Positions 1 through 9,751 are shown, numbered from the stretch's first letter. The stretch is 64,000 nucleotides of DNA from Massilia sp. IC2-278 (GCF_020708045.1 NZ_JAJFES010000005.1:90538-154537), one strand, 5' to 3'. Made by a program: numbers and translations. The notes: generated by a model from the sequence alone, not told the origin.

Positions 1-780
1 CGCCGCTGGCGCCGTCGATCTGCAGCAGGGCCGCGTCGCCGCCGGCGTCCAGCGTGTAGCTGACCACCTGGTTAGTGTAGTCGACCGTGTCGGTGGCCTG
101 GGCGGTGTACAGCAGGTTCTGGTTTTCCGGTACGACCGCGCTGGCCGGCGACGTAAACGCCGGGCCGACTTCGTCGATGTTCGACACCGTCACCACGACG
201 TTCCTCAGGGTGGCGTTGCCGCTGGCATCCACGGCGCGCACGGTGAAGCTGTAGTCGCGCTTGCCCTCGAAGTCGAGGCTGCCATCCTTCAGGGTCACGG
301 CGCCGCTGGCGCCGTCGATCTGCAGCAGGGCCGCGTCGCCGCCGGCGTCCAGCGTGTAGCTGACCACCTGGTTAGTGTAGTCGACCGTGTCGGTGGCCTG
401 GGCGGTGTACAGCAGGTTCTGGTTTTCCGCCACGGTGGCGCTGGCCGGCGAGGTAAAGGCCGGCCCCACTTCGTCGATGTTGGCGACGTTGACGGTGACG
501 GTTTGCTGGCGCATGTTGCCGCTCTCGTCCATCGCCTGGACGACGAAGTTGTAGCTGGACTTGGTCTCGAAATCGAGGCTGCCGCTGGCCAGGGTCACGG
601 CGCCGGTATTGCGGTCGATGCGCAGCCGGGCGCCGTCGAGGCCCGAGCCGAGCGCGTAGGTAACGGCGCCGTTCGTGAACTCGACGCTGTCGGCCGCCTG
701 CGCGGTGTACAGCAGGCTCTGGTTTTCCGGCGCGCTGGCGACGGTGGGCGAGCTGAATACGGGTGCACTGTCGTCGAGGT
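1..780 (-). repeat. Tandem repeats of about 300 bp encoding cadherin-like domains
   Basis: Bases 1-129 and 301-429 are identical, a period of exactly 300 bp (100 codons). The rest of each unit is clearly diverged, and a third, weaker copy follows at 601-780. The patchwork of a perfectly conserved half and a diverged half suggests local gene conversion or recent duplication inside the repeat array. The array continues past the window edge, so copy number is unknown. Confidence 0.9.
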
Positions 781-2920
781 TGGTGATGTTCAGGACGACG
801 TCGCGCCCGATCGACCAGTTGCCGGCCAGGTCGCGTGCCTGCACGCTGTAGGTGCCGTTCGGCGACGCTTCGAAGTCGTTGCTGGTGCTGGCCGCGCCGA
901 TCGCGGTCATGCGGATCGTGCCGTCGGCTTCGATACGGAAGCGGTTGTCGGGGCTGAGGTCGGGGCTGAAGCCGCTGTTTTCGAAACGGAAGCCGGTGAC
1001 GCCGACGTTGTCGGTCGCCACGACCTTGCCGATGATGGCATCGGTGGTGCGGTTCTCGGCGTAGTCGAAGGTCTGGCCCTTGATCATGACCGGGGCCGTG
1101 GTGTCGTCGTTGAAGTCGATCACCAGGTCGTTGCGGGTGGCGCCGGTGACGGCGCCGGCGTTCCCGGTGCTGAAGGCCGCGTTGCCGAAGATGACGCCGA
1201 AGTTGCTGACGTCGTTGATGTTGGCATGGGCGGCGGCACTGCCCGTGAAGGTCAGGAGCGCCGTGTTGGCGCTCGTGCGCACCACGTTGGCCTGCAGGCC
1301 GGAAGGCAGGTTGGCGTAGTCCACGCCCTGCAGCGCCTGGCCGTTGGTACCGGTGAAGCTACCGTTGTTCAGCGTGATGGTGGCGGTGCTCGTGATGCTG
1401 CCGTCGTCGCCCGCGGACTCGTGGAAGGTGGTGGCGCTGTAGACCAGGTTGGGAGCCGGGCTGCCGATGATGTCGGTATCCGGATTCTGCCAGGGCCGGA
1501 TCATGAAATCGAGCGAGAAGTGGGCGGCCGCGCTGGTGAAGGTCGCGCCCTGGTAGCCGTTGGCGCCGGCACGGATCGTCAGCGAACTGGCCGAATCGTA
1601 GTACACCTGCACGCGGTAGGCGTCGACGTAGATGTTCGGCGAGTTGTTGTGCGAAACGGCCGCGTTGTACTCGAAGATCACCGAGCCATCGGCGCGCGGG
1701 GTCGCGGTCAGCTGGGTGTCCTTCGACAGTTCGTAGCGCGCAAAGCCCTTGAATTCCTGGAACTGGCGGTCCGGCTTGTTGTCGCCCGAGCTGTCGATGT
1801 CGTAGGAGTTGACGACGAAGTTCTGCAGCGTCACGGCGGTCGTGGAGTTCGGCAGCACGAAATCGAACTTGAAGCTGACGCTGCCGCCGGCGCCGGTCAC
1901 GGTGGTGAGCGGCTGGAAGTACTTGCCCGCTTCCGCGCCGCTACCCGGCGAACTGGTCGAGTCGTAGGTACCGACCGTCAGGTTGCTGTTGATGGTGGTG
2001 GTGACGATGGCATCGATCCACTGGGTGCCGACCTGGATCACGTTCTTGAAACGCATCACGTCGCCGTTGTTCAGGCCGGTGGAGCCCGGCTTCTCGGCTT
2101 CGGCGCCGGCGAAGACCAGCTGGCGCTGCTGGGCGTCGAACACCGTGGTCACCAGCTCGCCCTGCCAGCCGGCGCTGTCGAAGGCGCGCTCGGCGGTCTC
2201 GATGCTGCCGCTGTGCGCTTCCAGGGTCCAGTTGCCGAAGCCGGCCGAACCGGTGGTATCGCTCGAGGCGGCGACGTCGGCACCGGTGTGCAGGGCCAGG
2301 CGGTCCAGGAAGTCGTTGCCGGCGCCGCCGGCCACGTTGCAGCCGTACAGCAGCAAATCGCCGTCGGCCGACAGCGACTGGCCCAGCTGGGCCAGCTGGG
2401 CCGCCCTGGCGTCGACGTTGTCGGCCGACAGGCGGGTGCTGCCCAGGTCGACCTGGCCGTTGGCGCCGTGGGTCACCAGGTGGATGGCGTCGACTTCGCG
2501 GCCCTGCAGGGCGGCGATCATCTGCTGCAGGCCGTCCTGGGTATGGTCCAGCACCACCACTTCGGCGCCCTGGCGCGCGCTCTCGGCCAGCTTCAGGTAG
2601 TCGGGCAGGTTGTCCTCGATGAAGACCACTTCGCGCTTGGCCTCCGCCTGCACGTTGCGTGCGGACGGTGCGGCCAGCGCCGCCGGGGCCAGCGTACGCT
2701 CGCCTTCGCTCGCGTGGTCACGCGCGGCGTCGGCGGCTGCGGGAGCGGCGCCGGCAGCGGCGCGCACCACCGCATCCACGGCGGCGCCGTCGAACATCAC
2801 GCGCTGCTCGAGCGCCAGCGGCGCCGGGGCACGGCGCTGCAACTGGCGCCGCGCCGGGCGGGCGGCGGTTTCCTGCGGATTCGGGTCGAGGGCGTAGGGA
2901 AGCGGACGAAGATTGTTCAT
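1..2920 (-). CDS. Giant DUF4347 / cadherin-like repeat surface protein, N-terminal part (runs off the left edge)
   Basis: The reading frame starts at ATG 2920 and stays open to the window edge, giving 973 codons. Residues 37-48 read LEQRVMFDGAAV, like the LEPR-type motif at the start of many giant bacterial repeat proteins. Residues about 97-260 fit DUF4347: they contain HLVTHGANGQVDLGS, YGCNVAGG, TGADVAASSDTTG and GNWTLE. After a beta-rich middle part come cadherin-like repeats of about 100 residues with recurring NIDEVGPAF, ENQNLLYTAQATD and LDFE..Y.F.V.A.D motifs. There is no classical signal peptide, which suits type I secretion with a C-terminal signal outside the window. The HlyD-like gene lies 44 bases upstream and an outer-membrane factor before it, so this is probably the exported substrate, an adhesin or biofilm protein. 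Function is inferred; the domain calls are firm. No good ribosome site precedes ATG 2920. Confidence 0.85.
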   Translation of the reverse strand, partial: MNNLRPLPYALDPNPQETAARPARRQLQRRAPAPLALEQRVMFDGAAVDAVVRAAAGAAPAAADAARDHASEGERTLAPAALAAPSARNVQAEAKREVVFIEDNLPDYLKLAESARQGAEVVVLDHTQDGLQQMIAALQGREVDAIHLVTHGANGQVDLGSTRLSADNVDARAAQLAQLGQSLSADGDLLLYGCNVAGGAGNDFLDRLALHTGADVAASSDTTGSAGFGNWTLEAHSGSIETAERAFDSAGWQGELVTTVFDAQQRQLVFAGAEAEKPGSTGLNNGDVMRFKNVIQVGTQWIDAIVTTTINSNLTVGTYDSTSSPGSGAEAGKYFQPLTTVTGAGGSVSFKFDFVLPNSTTAVTLQNFVVNSYDIDSSGDNKPDRQFQEFKGFARYELSKDTQLTATPRADGSVIFEYNAAVSHNNSPNIYVDAYRVQVYYDSASSLTIRAGANGYQGATFTSAAAHFSLDFMIRPWQNPDTDIIGSPAPNLVYSATTFHESAGDDGSITSTATITLNNGSFTGTNGQALQGVDYANLPSGLQANVVRTSANTALLTFTGSAAAHANINDVSNFGVIFGNAAFSTGNAGAVTGATRNDLVIDFNDDTTAPVMIKGQTFDYAENRTTDAIIGKVVATDNVGVTGFRFENSGFSPDLSPDNRFRIEADGTIRMTAIGAASTSNDFEASPNGTYSVQARDLAGNWSIGRDVVLNITNLDDSAPVFSSPTVASAPENQSLLYTAQAADSVEFTNGAVTYALGSGLDGARLRIDRNTGAVTLASGSLDFETKSSYNFVVQAMDESGNMRQQTVTVNVANIDEVGPAFTSPASATVAENQNLLYTAQATDTVDYTNQVVSYTLDAGGDAALLQIDGASGAVTLKDGSLDFEGKRDYSFTVRAVDASGNATLRNVVVTVSNIDEVGPAFTSPASAVVPENQNLLYTAQATDTVDYTNQVVSYTLDAGGDAALLQIDGASG

Positions 2921-2964
2921 GGCAGGACGTGTGTGGATTCTGGACTAGTGCTTTATCTTTTGAT

Positions 2965-3750
2965 TTATTGGCCGGCCGGCGCGCCGATGGCGACCCGCCC
3001 GCTCATCCCGGCGATCAGTTCCGGGAACTTGCCGGCAATCGCGGCCGACAGCTTGACCGACTGGCTGACCGGATCGACGCGCGCGCCGATGCGCTGCACC
3101 TTGGCCGGGTAGCTCTTGCCGGTTTCGTCGATCTGGACCTGGAAGGCATGGCCGGGTTTCAGCCAGGCGAGCCAGCGCGACGGCACGATGAATTCGAGTT
3201 CGAGGACGGAATCGTCGAGGATTTCCAGCAGCGGCTGGCCGGGCTGCGCGTACTGCTGCTCGCGCACCTTCTGCTCGGCCACGCGGCCGGCGAACGGCGC
3301 GGCGATCGCGCACTTCGACAGCAGCACGTTGTTGGCGGCGACGTCGGCCTTGGCCTTGCCGACCTCGGCTTCCGAGACCTCGAGTTCCACCTTGCCGACC
3401 GAGCGCAGTTCTTCCAGGCGCTTGTTGGCGCTGAAGGTGCGCTCGGCCCCGGCCAGCACCGCTTTCGCCTTTTGCAGCTGCGCCTGCTGCAGCGAGCAAT
3501 CGAAGGCGACCAGGGTCTGGCCGGCGCGGAAGCTGGCGCCCTCGGCCACCGCGATGCGGCTGACCTTGGCGCCGATCTCGGCGGCGACGGTGGTGTACCG
3601 GCGCGGCGACAGCTGGGCGCGGATATCCTGTTTTTCCAGCGCGGCGCGCGCCGGCGCGGGTGCAGGCGCGGCCGCGGCGGCCAGGTTGATGCTGGTGACG
3701 GCGAGCAGCGCAAGGGTCGCTTGCGCCAGCACGCGGGCAGTGGTGTGCAT
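2965..3750 (-). CDS. HlyD/RND-type periplasmic adaptor subunit
   Basis: A 261-residue membrane-fusion protein that would bridge an inner-membrane exporter and the outer-membrane factor. It has a cleavable-looking signal peptide (residues 1-27, ending in an Ala run), a split lipoyl/barrel-sandwich domain (GAKVSRIAVAEGASFRAGQTLVAFD and CAIAAPFAGRVAEQ), a short alpha-helical hairpin with many Ala/Glu/Lys between them, and a C-terminal beta-barrel. It is shorter than classical HlyD and lacks the long coiled coil and N-terminal membrane anchor, so it resembles the RND-adaptor branch more. GGAGAA lies just upstream of the ATG. The gene is 13 bases behind the outer-membrane factor gene and 44 bases ahead of the giant repeat protein, so the three are probably one operon. 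No inner-membrane ABC component is present in the visible part. Confidence 0.85.
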   Translation of the reverse strand: MHTTARVLAQATLALLAVTSINLAAAAAPAPAPARAALEKQDIRAQLSPRRYTTVAAEIGAKVSRIAVAEGASFRAGQTLVAFDCSLQQAQLQKAKAVLAGAERTFSANKRLEELRSVGKVELEVSEAEVGKAKADVAANNVLLSKCAIAAPFAGRVAEQKVREQQYAQPGQPLLEILDDSVLELEFIVPSRWLAWLKPGHAFQVQIDETGKSYPAKVQRIGARVDPVSQSVKLSAAIAGKFPELIAGMSGRVAIGAPAGQ

Positions 3751-3763
3751 GACTTCTCCGGGT

Positions 3764-5341
3764 TTATTTAGCAGGGGCAGCGGCAGGCTCAGCCACGGCC
3801 GGGGCGGCGGCCGGCTTGGTCAATGCCTTGCTCCAGTTGCGCATCGAATTACCGACTTCGCCGGTGAGCTGCTCGAGCGACAGTTCGCTGACGCTGCCGA
3901 GCACCGGCTCGAGGCCGACGGTGGCCTGCAGGCGGCTGCCCGCGCTTTGCAGCTGGGCCAGCGACTGGTAGCGGCGCAGCAGCGACAGGATGGCGGTGGT
4001 GCCGTTGGCAACCTGTTCCAGCTTGCTTTGCGCCTCGGCCGCCTCGCGGTTCTTGACGTGTTCGGCGATCTTGGCGTCGGCCTGCCAGATCTGGTCGGCG
4101 CGCAGGTACTGGCGGTAGGCGATCTGGTACTGCAGGCGCGCCAAGTGGACCTGGGTGATGACCGTCATCTGCGAGGCAATGCGGCGCTGGTCGGCCAGCT
4201 TGACGCCGGCTTCGGCCAGGCGCTTCTGGGCCGGACCGGTGAACAGGTTCATCAGGTTGTACGACAGGTGCACGCCGGCTTCGTTCCAGCGGTTGTTGAT
4301 CAGGTACTTGTCCGAGTCGTAGCGCAGGTCGTAGTTGAACGACAGGTTCGGGAACATGCGCACCATGGTGCGGCGCGTTTCGTCGAGCGCGATGCGGGTG
4401 TTGTAGAAGTGCTCGCGCAGGTCGGCGTTCTGGGTCACCGCCAGTTCTTCCATCTGGCTGGCCGGCACTTCGAGCATGGTCGGGTCGGCGCCTTCGGCCG
4501 GCTCCACCACCTCGAACTCGGCGTCCTGCGGCGCGTTGATCAGGGCGGCCAGTTCGATGCGGCCGCTGGCCAGTTCCTGCTCGATGCTTTCCAGCAGGCG
4601 CAGGTTTTCCAGCAGCTGGCGCTGGTAGCGCAGGGTGTCGACCGGCGAGCGCAGGCGCTCGGCCTCGACCTTGCGCGCATCCTTCAGCGCGGCTTCGGCC
4701 AGGTCGATGGTGGCGCGCACTTCGTTGCGCAGCTTTTGCGCGCTGACGGTGCGCCAGAAGGCCGAGCGCACATCCTGGACCAGCACGTGCATGGCCTTGC
4801 GGCGGCGCTCGGCGGCGATGCCGACGCGGCTGGCCGCCTGCTTGGCGCCGTAGTAGGACAGGCCGAAGTCGAGCATGTTCCAGGTGGTGCCCAGGCTGTA
4901 GGCAGGACGGCTGCGCTCGGACGAGATGTAGGGATTGGCCAGCGACGGCAGGCCGGTGACCGAGTCGACGCTGCGCGTGATCAGCTCTTCGTCGCGCCAG
5001 GTGTAGCCGGCATTCGCCATCACGCGCGGCAGCATGTCGAGGTTCGCGGTGTCGAGCTGGTTCATGGCCAGCGCTTCTTCCATCAGGCGGGTGCGGCGGT
5101 CCAGGTTGTATTTCAGGGCGCGCGCGACGGCTTCGTCCATCGACAGCTTGCCGGCCAGCGGCGGCACGCCGGCAAAGGCGGCCTGGCGGTCGGCGGCAGC
5201 CTGCTGGCGCACGTCGGTATCGGTGAGCGGCTGCACCTTGACGGTGCCGCAGGCGCTGAGCAGCATCGCCGCGGCGGCAATCGCGCTCAGGGTGGTCAGT
5301 TTGCGGGGCGTGGCGAACGGAATACGTGGGAGGCTGGACAT
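3764..5341 (-). CDS. TolC-family outer-membrane efflux lipoprotein
   Basis: A 525-residue outer-membrane factor. The chosen ATG at 5341 gives a lipoprotein signal with lipobox LLSAC (Cys31); the longer frame upstream adds a non-signal-like extension. The body is the usual repeated alpha-helical OEP architecture, with two related halves rich in Leu/Ala/Gln/Arg helices and strands such as TWNMLDFGLSYYGAKQA and GVHLSYNLMNLFTGPAQK. The C-terminus is a Pro/Ala-rich tail. It is the first gene of the minus-strand cluster leading to the HlyD-like adaptor and the giant repeat protein, so it probably forms the outer channel of that exporter. The 258 bases upstream hold the terminator of the next gene and AT-rich sequence that probably contains the operon promoter; I could not assign one with confidence. 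Confidence 0.88.
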   Translation of the reverse strand: MSSLPRIPFATPRKLTTLSAIAAAAMLLSACGTVKVQPLTDTDVRQQAAADRQAAFAGVPPLAGKLSMDEAVARALKYNLDRRTRLMEEALAMNQLDTANLDMLPRVMANAGYTWRDEELITRSVDSVTGLPSLANPYISSERSRPAYSLGTTWNMLDFGLSYYGAKQAASRVGIAAERRRKAMHVLVQDVRSAFWRTVSAQKLRNEVRATIDLAEAALKDARKVEAERLRSPVDTLRYQRQLLENLRLLESIEQELASGRIELAALINAPQDAEFEVVEPAEGADPTMLEVPASQMEELAVTQNADLREHFYNTRIALDETRRTMVRMFPNLSFNYDLRYDSDKYLINNRWNEAGVHLSYNLMNLFTGPAQKRLAEAGVKLADQRRIASQMTVITQVHLARLQYQIAYRQYLRADQIWQADAKIAEHVKNREAAEAQSKLEQVANGTTAILSLLRRYQSLAQLQSAGSRLQATVGLEPVLGSVSELSLEQLTGEVGNSMRNWSKALTKPAAAPAVAEPAAAPAK

Positions 5342-5599
5342 GTCGTGATAGAAAAAGCAACAGTACGTCAAGCCGCGCGATGTGGCCTGAACATGATTTG
5401 CGGGATGGGAAAAAGGAATGACAGACAGCAATTTTAAGGGATGCAGTGACAAACGGGTGATACCTTATGGTAACAGTCAGGTATTGTGGCAAAGGCGCGA
5501 CAGTCTTTGAACCCGTCAATACACCGGCAGAAGCTATCAAAAAAACATGTAACCGCCAAATTTGCGCTTGAAAATTTAACAATTATTAGGCGATCGGCG

Positions 5600-5630
5600 A
5601 AAAAAAACACCAGCCCGCAAGCTGGTGTTT
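5600..5630 (-). terminator. Rho-independent terminator of the Gly/Ser/Thr-rich gene
   Basis: A 10-bp perfect stem (AAACACCAGC / GCTGGTGTTT, 5605-5614 and 5621-5630) with a six-base loop is followed on the minus strand by a run of U (the A tract at 5600-5607). It sits 53 bases past the stop codon at 5683 and separates this gene from the secretion cluster. Confidence 0.85.
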
Positions 5631-5682
5631 GTATAGACGAGCTGCCCGCCGGGGCAGCTCGGTCGGGGTCGGACGTGGCCGA

Positions 5683-6408
5683 TCAGTAACCGCGGCCGCC
5701 GGTGCCGCCGCCGGTACCGGTGCTGGTGCCCGAGGTGCCGGACGTGCCCGAAGTGCCGCTGGTGCCGGACGTGCCGCTGGTGCCCGAGGTGCCCGAGGTG
5801 CCGCTGGCGCCGCTGGTACCCATCGAGCCGGAGGTACCGCTCGTGCCCATCGAACCGGAGGCGCCGCTGGTGCCCATCGAGCCGCTGGTGCCCGAGGTGC
5901 CGCTGCTGCCGCTGGTGCCCATCGAGTTGTCCAGGGTGCCGCTGCTGCCGCTGCTGGTGCCCATCGAGCCGCTGCTGCCCGAGGAGCCGGTGGTGCCCGA
6001 CGAACCGCTGGTGCCCGAGGTGCCGCTACCCGAACCGCTGCCACCCGAGGTGCCGCCGCTAGTGTTGCTGCTGCCGCTGGTGCCCATCGAGCCGCTGCCC
6101 GAGGTGCCGGTGCCGCCGCTCGAAGCGCCGCTCGTGCTGCCCGAGGAACCCGACGAGGAACCCGAGGTCGAACCCGCGCTGCCGCTGGTGCCGCTGCTGG
6201 AGCTGCTTTGTTTCTTCTGCTTCTTGCTGGAGTGCTTGGTGCTCGACCCATCCTGGTTCGATGCCGACGAGCCGCGTGCTTGCGAGCTGGTCTGGTCGGT
6301 CGTGTTGCCCGAGGTGCTGCTCGATTGTGCGTGAGCGTTGAACGAGGTTGCCATTGCCGCGGCAACGGAAGCACCGAGAAGGCCTTTCAACAGTTTATGC
6401 ATTTTCAT
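5683..6408 (-). CDS. Secreted Gly/Ser/Thr-rich low-complexity protein
   Basis: A 241-residue protein with a clear Sec signal peptide (MKMHKLLKGLLGASVAAAMA..., cleavage near residue 28 after HAQ). The mature part begins with a Ser/Thr/Gln-rich stretch and a basic patch (KHSSKKQKKQ), followed by about 160 residues made of SGTSG, GTSGTSG and SMGTSG repeats, ending GGRGY. There are no cysteines and no recognisable enzyme domain. The start is supported by AGGAG six bases before ATG 6408. The leader is similar to that of the DUF4142 protein at 50321-51127 (LKGLL...AAAM). It may be an extracellular matrix or stress-linked protein; I do not recognise a function. Confidence 0.75.
   Translation of the reverse strand: MKMHKLLKGLLGASVAAAMATSFNAHAQSSSTSGNTTDQTSSQARGSSASNQDGSSTKHSSKKQKKQSSSSSGTSGSAGSTSGSSSGSSGSTSGASSGGTGTSGSGSMGTSGSSNTSGGTSGGSGSGSGTSGTSGSSGTTGSSGSSGSMGTSSGSSGTLDNSMGTSGSSGTSGTSGSMGTSGASGSMGTSGTSGSMGTSGASGTSGTSGTSGTSGTSGTSGTSGTSGTSTGTGGGTGGRGY
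5704..6192 (-). repeat. Low-complexity repeat encoding GTSG/SMGTSG units
   Basis: Short GC-rich units (GGTACCAGCGGC-like codons on the minus strand) repeat throughout the distal two-thirds of the gene. The periodicity of 9 to 18 bases makes the tract prone to slippage and length variation between strains. Confidence 0.8.
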
Positions 6409-6539
6409 GTCAATCTCCTAATGTATTGGGGGCTTAATTCCTCAACAATATCAATGACATAATTGAGGAGGCCGAGTCTAAAGAGGTCGACGAGGAAGGG
6501 GCGCGCGGTAGCCCTCCGGCAAGTTAAGCGGGTTGTGCT

Positions 6540-7826
6540 TCAGGGTGCCGCAGCGTCCGTTTTCACCCCTGGTTCGCTGAGGCCGGATGCCTGCGCCGCC
6601 AGGGTGCCGAGCCGGGTGTACAGCGGCAGCACGTTGGCCTTGTCGTCGGGATAGACGCGGTTCGATAGCAGCACGTAGAAGCTGCGCGAGCCGGGGTCGA
6701 TCCACAGGATGCAGCCGGTGAAACCGGTGTGGCCGAAGCTGCCGACCGGGTACAGGCTGCCGCGCGGGCGCAGGGCATACGGCGAATCGATGTCCATGCC
6801 CAGGCCGCGCAGCGCGGCGATGCCCGGCGGGCTCTGCACCGTGACCAGGAGGCGCACGCTGTCCGGGCCCAGGATGCGCACGCCGTCGAGCGTGCCGCCG
6901 CTCAGCAGCATGCGCGCAAAGCGGGCCACGTCGCGCGCGGTCGTGAACACGCCGGCCGAGCCGGCCACGCCGCCGATGCGGCGCACCGTCGGATCGTGCA
7001 CCACGCCCTGCAGCAGGCCGCCGGCCGTGTTTCCGGCCACATCGCCGTGCACGGAAGCGCCGGCGTCCGCCGCGATTTTTTGCGTCGGCGCGATGGCGGC
7101 GGCGGCCATGCGGCGCAGCGGCAGGTAGCCGGTGTCGCGCATGCCCAGCGGCCCGAAGATCCGCTCCTGCGCAAAGACGTCGAGCGGCATGCCGGACACC
7201 TTGCGCACCAGCTGGCCGAGCAGGATGTAGTTGATGTCCGAATAGCGGAAGAAGCTGCCCGGCGCATGCGTCACGGCCTGGGCACAGGCCAGCGCGTGCG
7301 CGGCAGTGTCGCCGCTCCAGGCCGGCTTGGCGGGCAGGCCGGCCGCCAGGCCCGAGGTGTGGGTCAGCAGGTGGCGGATCGTGATCGCGTCCTTGCCGCC
7401 GCCGGCGCATTCGGGAAAGTAATCGGCCAGCTTCGCTTCGAGATCGATCCTGCCCTCCTCGGCCAGCAACAGCACCGACGGCGCCGTGGACAGCACCTTG
7501 CTCAGCGACGCGGCGTCGAACACAGTGCCGGGCATGACTGCGGCGGCATCGGGCTCGTAGCTGAAGCGGCCATAGGCCTGCTCGTACACGGCGCCGTCGC
7601 GCTCGAGGTGGAAGACGGCGCCCGGCAGGCGGCGTTCGCCGATCGCCTCACCGATGGCGCTGTCGATCTGGGCGAAGCGTGCGCTGTCGAGCCCGGCTTG
7701 AACGGAAGCGGGCGCGGGTGGTGCGGCGCTCTCGGGCAGGCCGGCGCAGCCCGCCAGCAGCAGCAGGCAGGCGCCGGCGAGCGCGGCCTGGCGCCTGAGC
7801 AAGGTATTCGTGGGATAAAGACGCAT
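6540..7826 (-). CDS. Serine beta-lactamase-family lipoprotein (class C / esterase type)
   Basis: A 428-residue serine hydrolase of the beta-lactamase/PBP-like fold (PF00144). ATG 7826 gives a lipoprotein signal with lipobox LLAGC (Cys27), so it is probably membrane anchored in the periplasm. The catalytic SxxK motif is SLSK (Ser107, Lys110), the second motif is the YSDIN variant around Tyr195, and the third motif is HTG in FGHTGFTG near the C-terminus. The frame runs on upstream of ATG 7826 into the divergent gene, but that part is only the antisense of the neighbour. Members include esterases, D-aminopeptidases and cell-wall-editing enzymes; substrate cannot be read from sequence. The divergent gene starts at 8025, leaving about 200 bases for two promoters. 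Confidence 0.85.
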   Translation of the reverse strand: MRLYPTNTLLRRQAALAGACLLLLAGCAGLPESAAPPAPASVQAGLDSARFAQIDSAIGEAIGERRLPGAVFHLERDGAVYEQAYGRFSYEPDAAAVMPGTVFDAASLSKVLSTAPSVLLLAEEGRIDLEAKLADYFPECAGGGKDAITIRHLLTHTSGLAAGLPAKPAWSGDTAAHALACAQAVTHAPGSFFRYSDINYILLGQLVRKVSGMPLDVFAQERIFGPLGMRDTGYLPLRRMAAAAIAPTQKIAADAGASVHGDVAGNTAGGLLQGVVHDPTVRRIGGVAGSAGVFTTARDVARFARMLLSGGTLDGVRILGPDSVRLLVTVQSPPGIAALRGLGMDIDSPYALRPRGSLYPVGSFGHTGFTGCILWIDPGSRSFYVLLSNRVYPDDKANVLPLYTRLGTLAAQASGLSEPGVKTDAAAP

Positions 7827-8024
7827 GGGAATCCTGGTCGGAGGCAGCGCGCTCCAGCCCGGCGGACGGGGGCGCAAAAGCCTTGAGTAATAGGCAATCA
7901 TTATCCGTGGATCAAGCTCATGGTCAATATTGACGCCGCGTGCCTGCACGCGCCGCGCCCTGGGGCGGCGGCCGTTTTGACGACCCGGACAGCGAGAAAA
8001 AATTCGTCGGCGTATCATGTGCTG

Positions 8025-9023
<999 letters not shown>

Positions 9024-9035
9024 CGCAGCCCTGCC

Positions 9036-9066
9036 GCCGCCGGATACTGTTCCGGCGGCGCTTTCC
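9036..9066 (+). terminator. Terminator between convergent yhbW and the isochorismatase-family gene
   Basis: A 9-bp stem GCCGCCGGA / TCCGGCGGC (9036-9044, 9051-9059) with a six-base loop, followed by GCTTTCCT. It lies 12 bases after the yhbW stop and could act on the plus strand. Confidence 0.65.
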
Positions 9067-9084
9067 TCTACTTCGATTTATCGC

Positions 9085-9675
9085 TCAGGCGTCGCCCGAG
9101 CCTGCCTGCAAGGCGTCGATCACATGCGCCGTGCTGCGCACCTTGCCCATGATGCGGAAGGTGTTCTTGCAGGCGAAATCGTGGGCCTCGGCCGTGATGC
9201 CGCTCATCGCATCTTCCACGAACACCAGGCTGTAGCCCAGGTCATGCGCGGCGCGCGCGGTCGACTCGACGCCGATATTGGTGACGATGCCGCCCAGCAC
9301 GATGGTCTTGATGCCGCGCCGCCGCAGCAATTGGTCGAGCTCGGTGGCATGGAAGGCGCCCCACTGGCGCTTGGTGATCACCACGTCGCCCGCCTCGACG
9401 CCGGCATCCGGCGCGAACTGCGAGGCATCCGGCGGCGGTGGCGGCGCGCCCGGCGCATGCAGGGGCGCGTCCGACGGCGGCATCTGCAGTTCGTTCAGCA
9501 ACACGCGCACGAACACCACCATGCCGCCGCGGCCGCGCATTTCCTGGGCCAGGGAAACACAGTTGCCCAGCACCTGCCGGCTCGAATACGGCGCCAGCTC
9601 GCGCGCCATGTTGCCGTTTTGTAGGTCAATCAGGACCAGCGCGGTGCTGGCCGGGTTTATCGAAAAATCGTCCAT
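9085..9675 (-). CDS. Isochorismatase-family cysteine-hydrolase-like protein, YecD-like
   Basis: A 196-residue protein of the isochorismatase fold. It shows the family Asp in LIDLQ (Asp17), Lys102 in ITKRQWGAF, and the cis-peptide GGIVTN segment. The usual catalytic Cys after TN is Gly135 (TNIGVESTAR); the same Gly is found in E. coli YecD, so it marks a subfamily and not damage. An insertion of Pro/Ala-rich residues (about 66-90) is specific to this group. GAAGGAAG lies upstream of ATG 9675. The gene stands alone on the minus strand, 76 bases behind the sugar dehydrogenase gene. The substrate is unknown. Confidence 0.82.
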   Translation of the reverse strand: MDDFSINPASTALVLIDLQNGNMARELAPYSSRQVLGNCVSLAQEMRGRGGMVVFVRVLLNELQMPPSDAPLHAPGAPPPPPDASQFAPDAGVEAGDVVITKRQWGAFHATELDQLLRRRGIKTIVLGGIVTNIGVESTARAAHDLGYSLVFVEDAMSGITAEAHDFACKNTFRIMGKVRSTAHVIDALQAGSGDA

Positions 9676-9751
9676 CGCTATGCTTCCTTCCTTTACATGG
9701 GAACGAAGCCAGTATCGGGCAAAGCGATGGACGGCGGCGTCCGTTTCCTGC

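Noticed and set aside
1..780. The 300-bp tandem repeat as a CRISPR array
   Set aside because: Units are 300 bp, in frame, and encode cadherin-like domains; there are no short repeats with unique spacers.
503..3112. An 869-codon plus-strand open frame over the giant repeat protein gene
   Set aside because: It is the antisense of a gene with clear DUF4347 and cadherin-like motifs and has no recognisable domain of its own.
5629..6462. Plus-strand Ala/Gly-rich and Pro/Val/Glu-rich frames over the low-complexity gene
   Set aside because: They mirror the short repeat units of the minus-strand gene, which has a signal peptide, ribosome site and terminator.
7920..8024. Upstream ATG 7920 as the start of the YhbW-like protein
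   Set aside because: The extra 35 residues have no similarity to the family, which begins at [11 protein letters not shown].
9085..9675. Missing catalytic Cys in the isochorismatase-family protein as a sign of inactivation
   Set aside because: The TNIGVESTAR motif with Gly is normal for the YecD-like subfamily.
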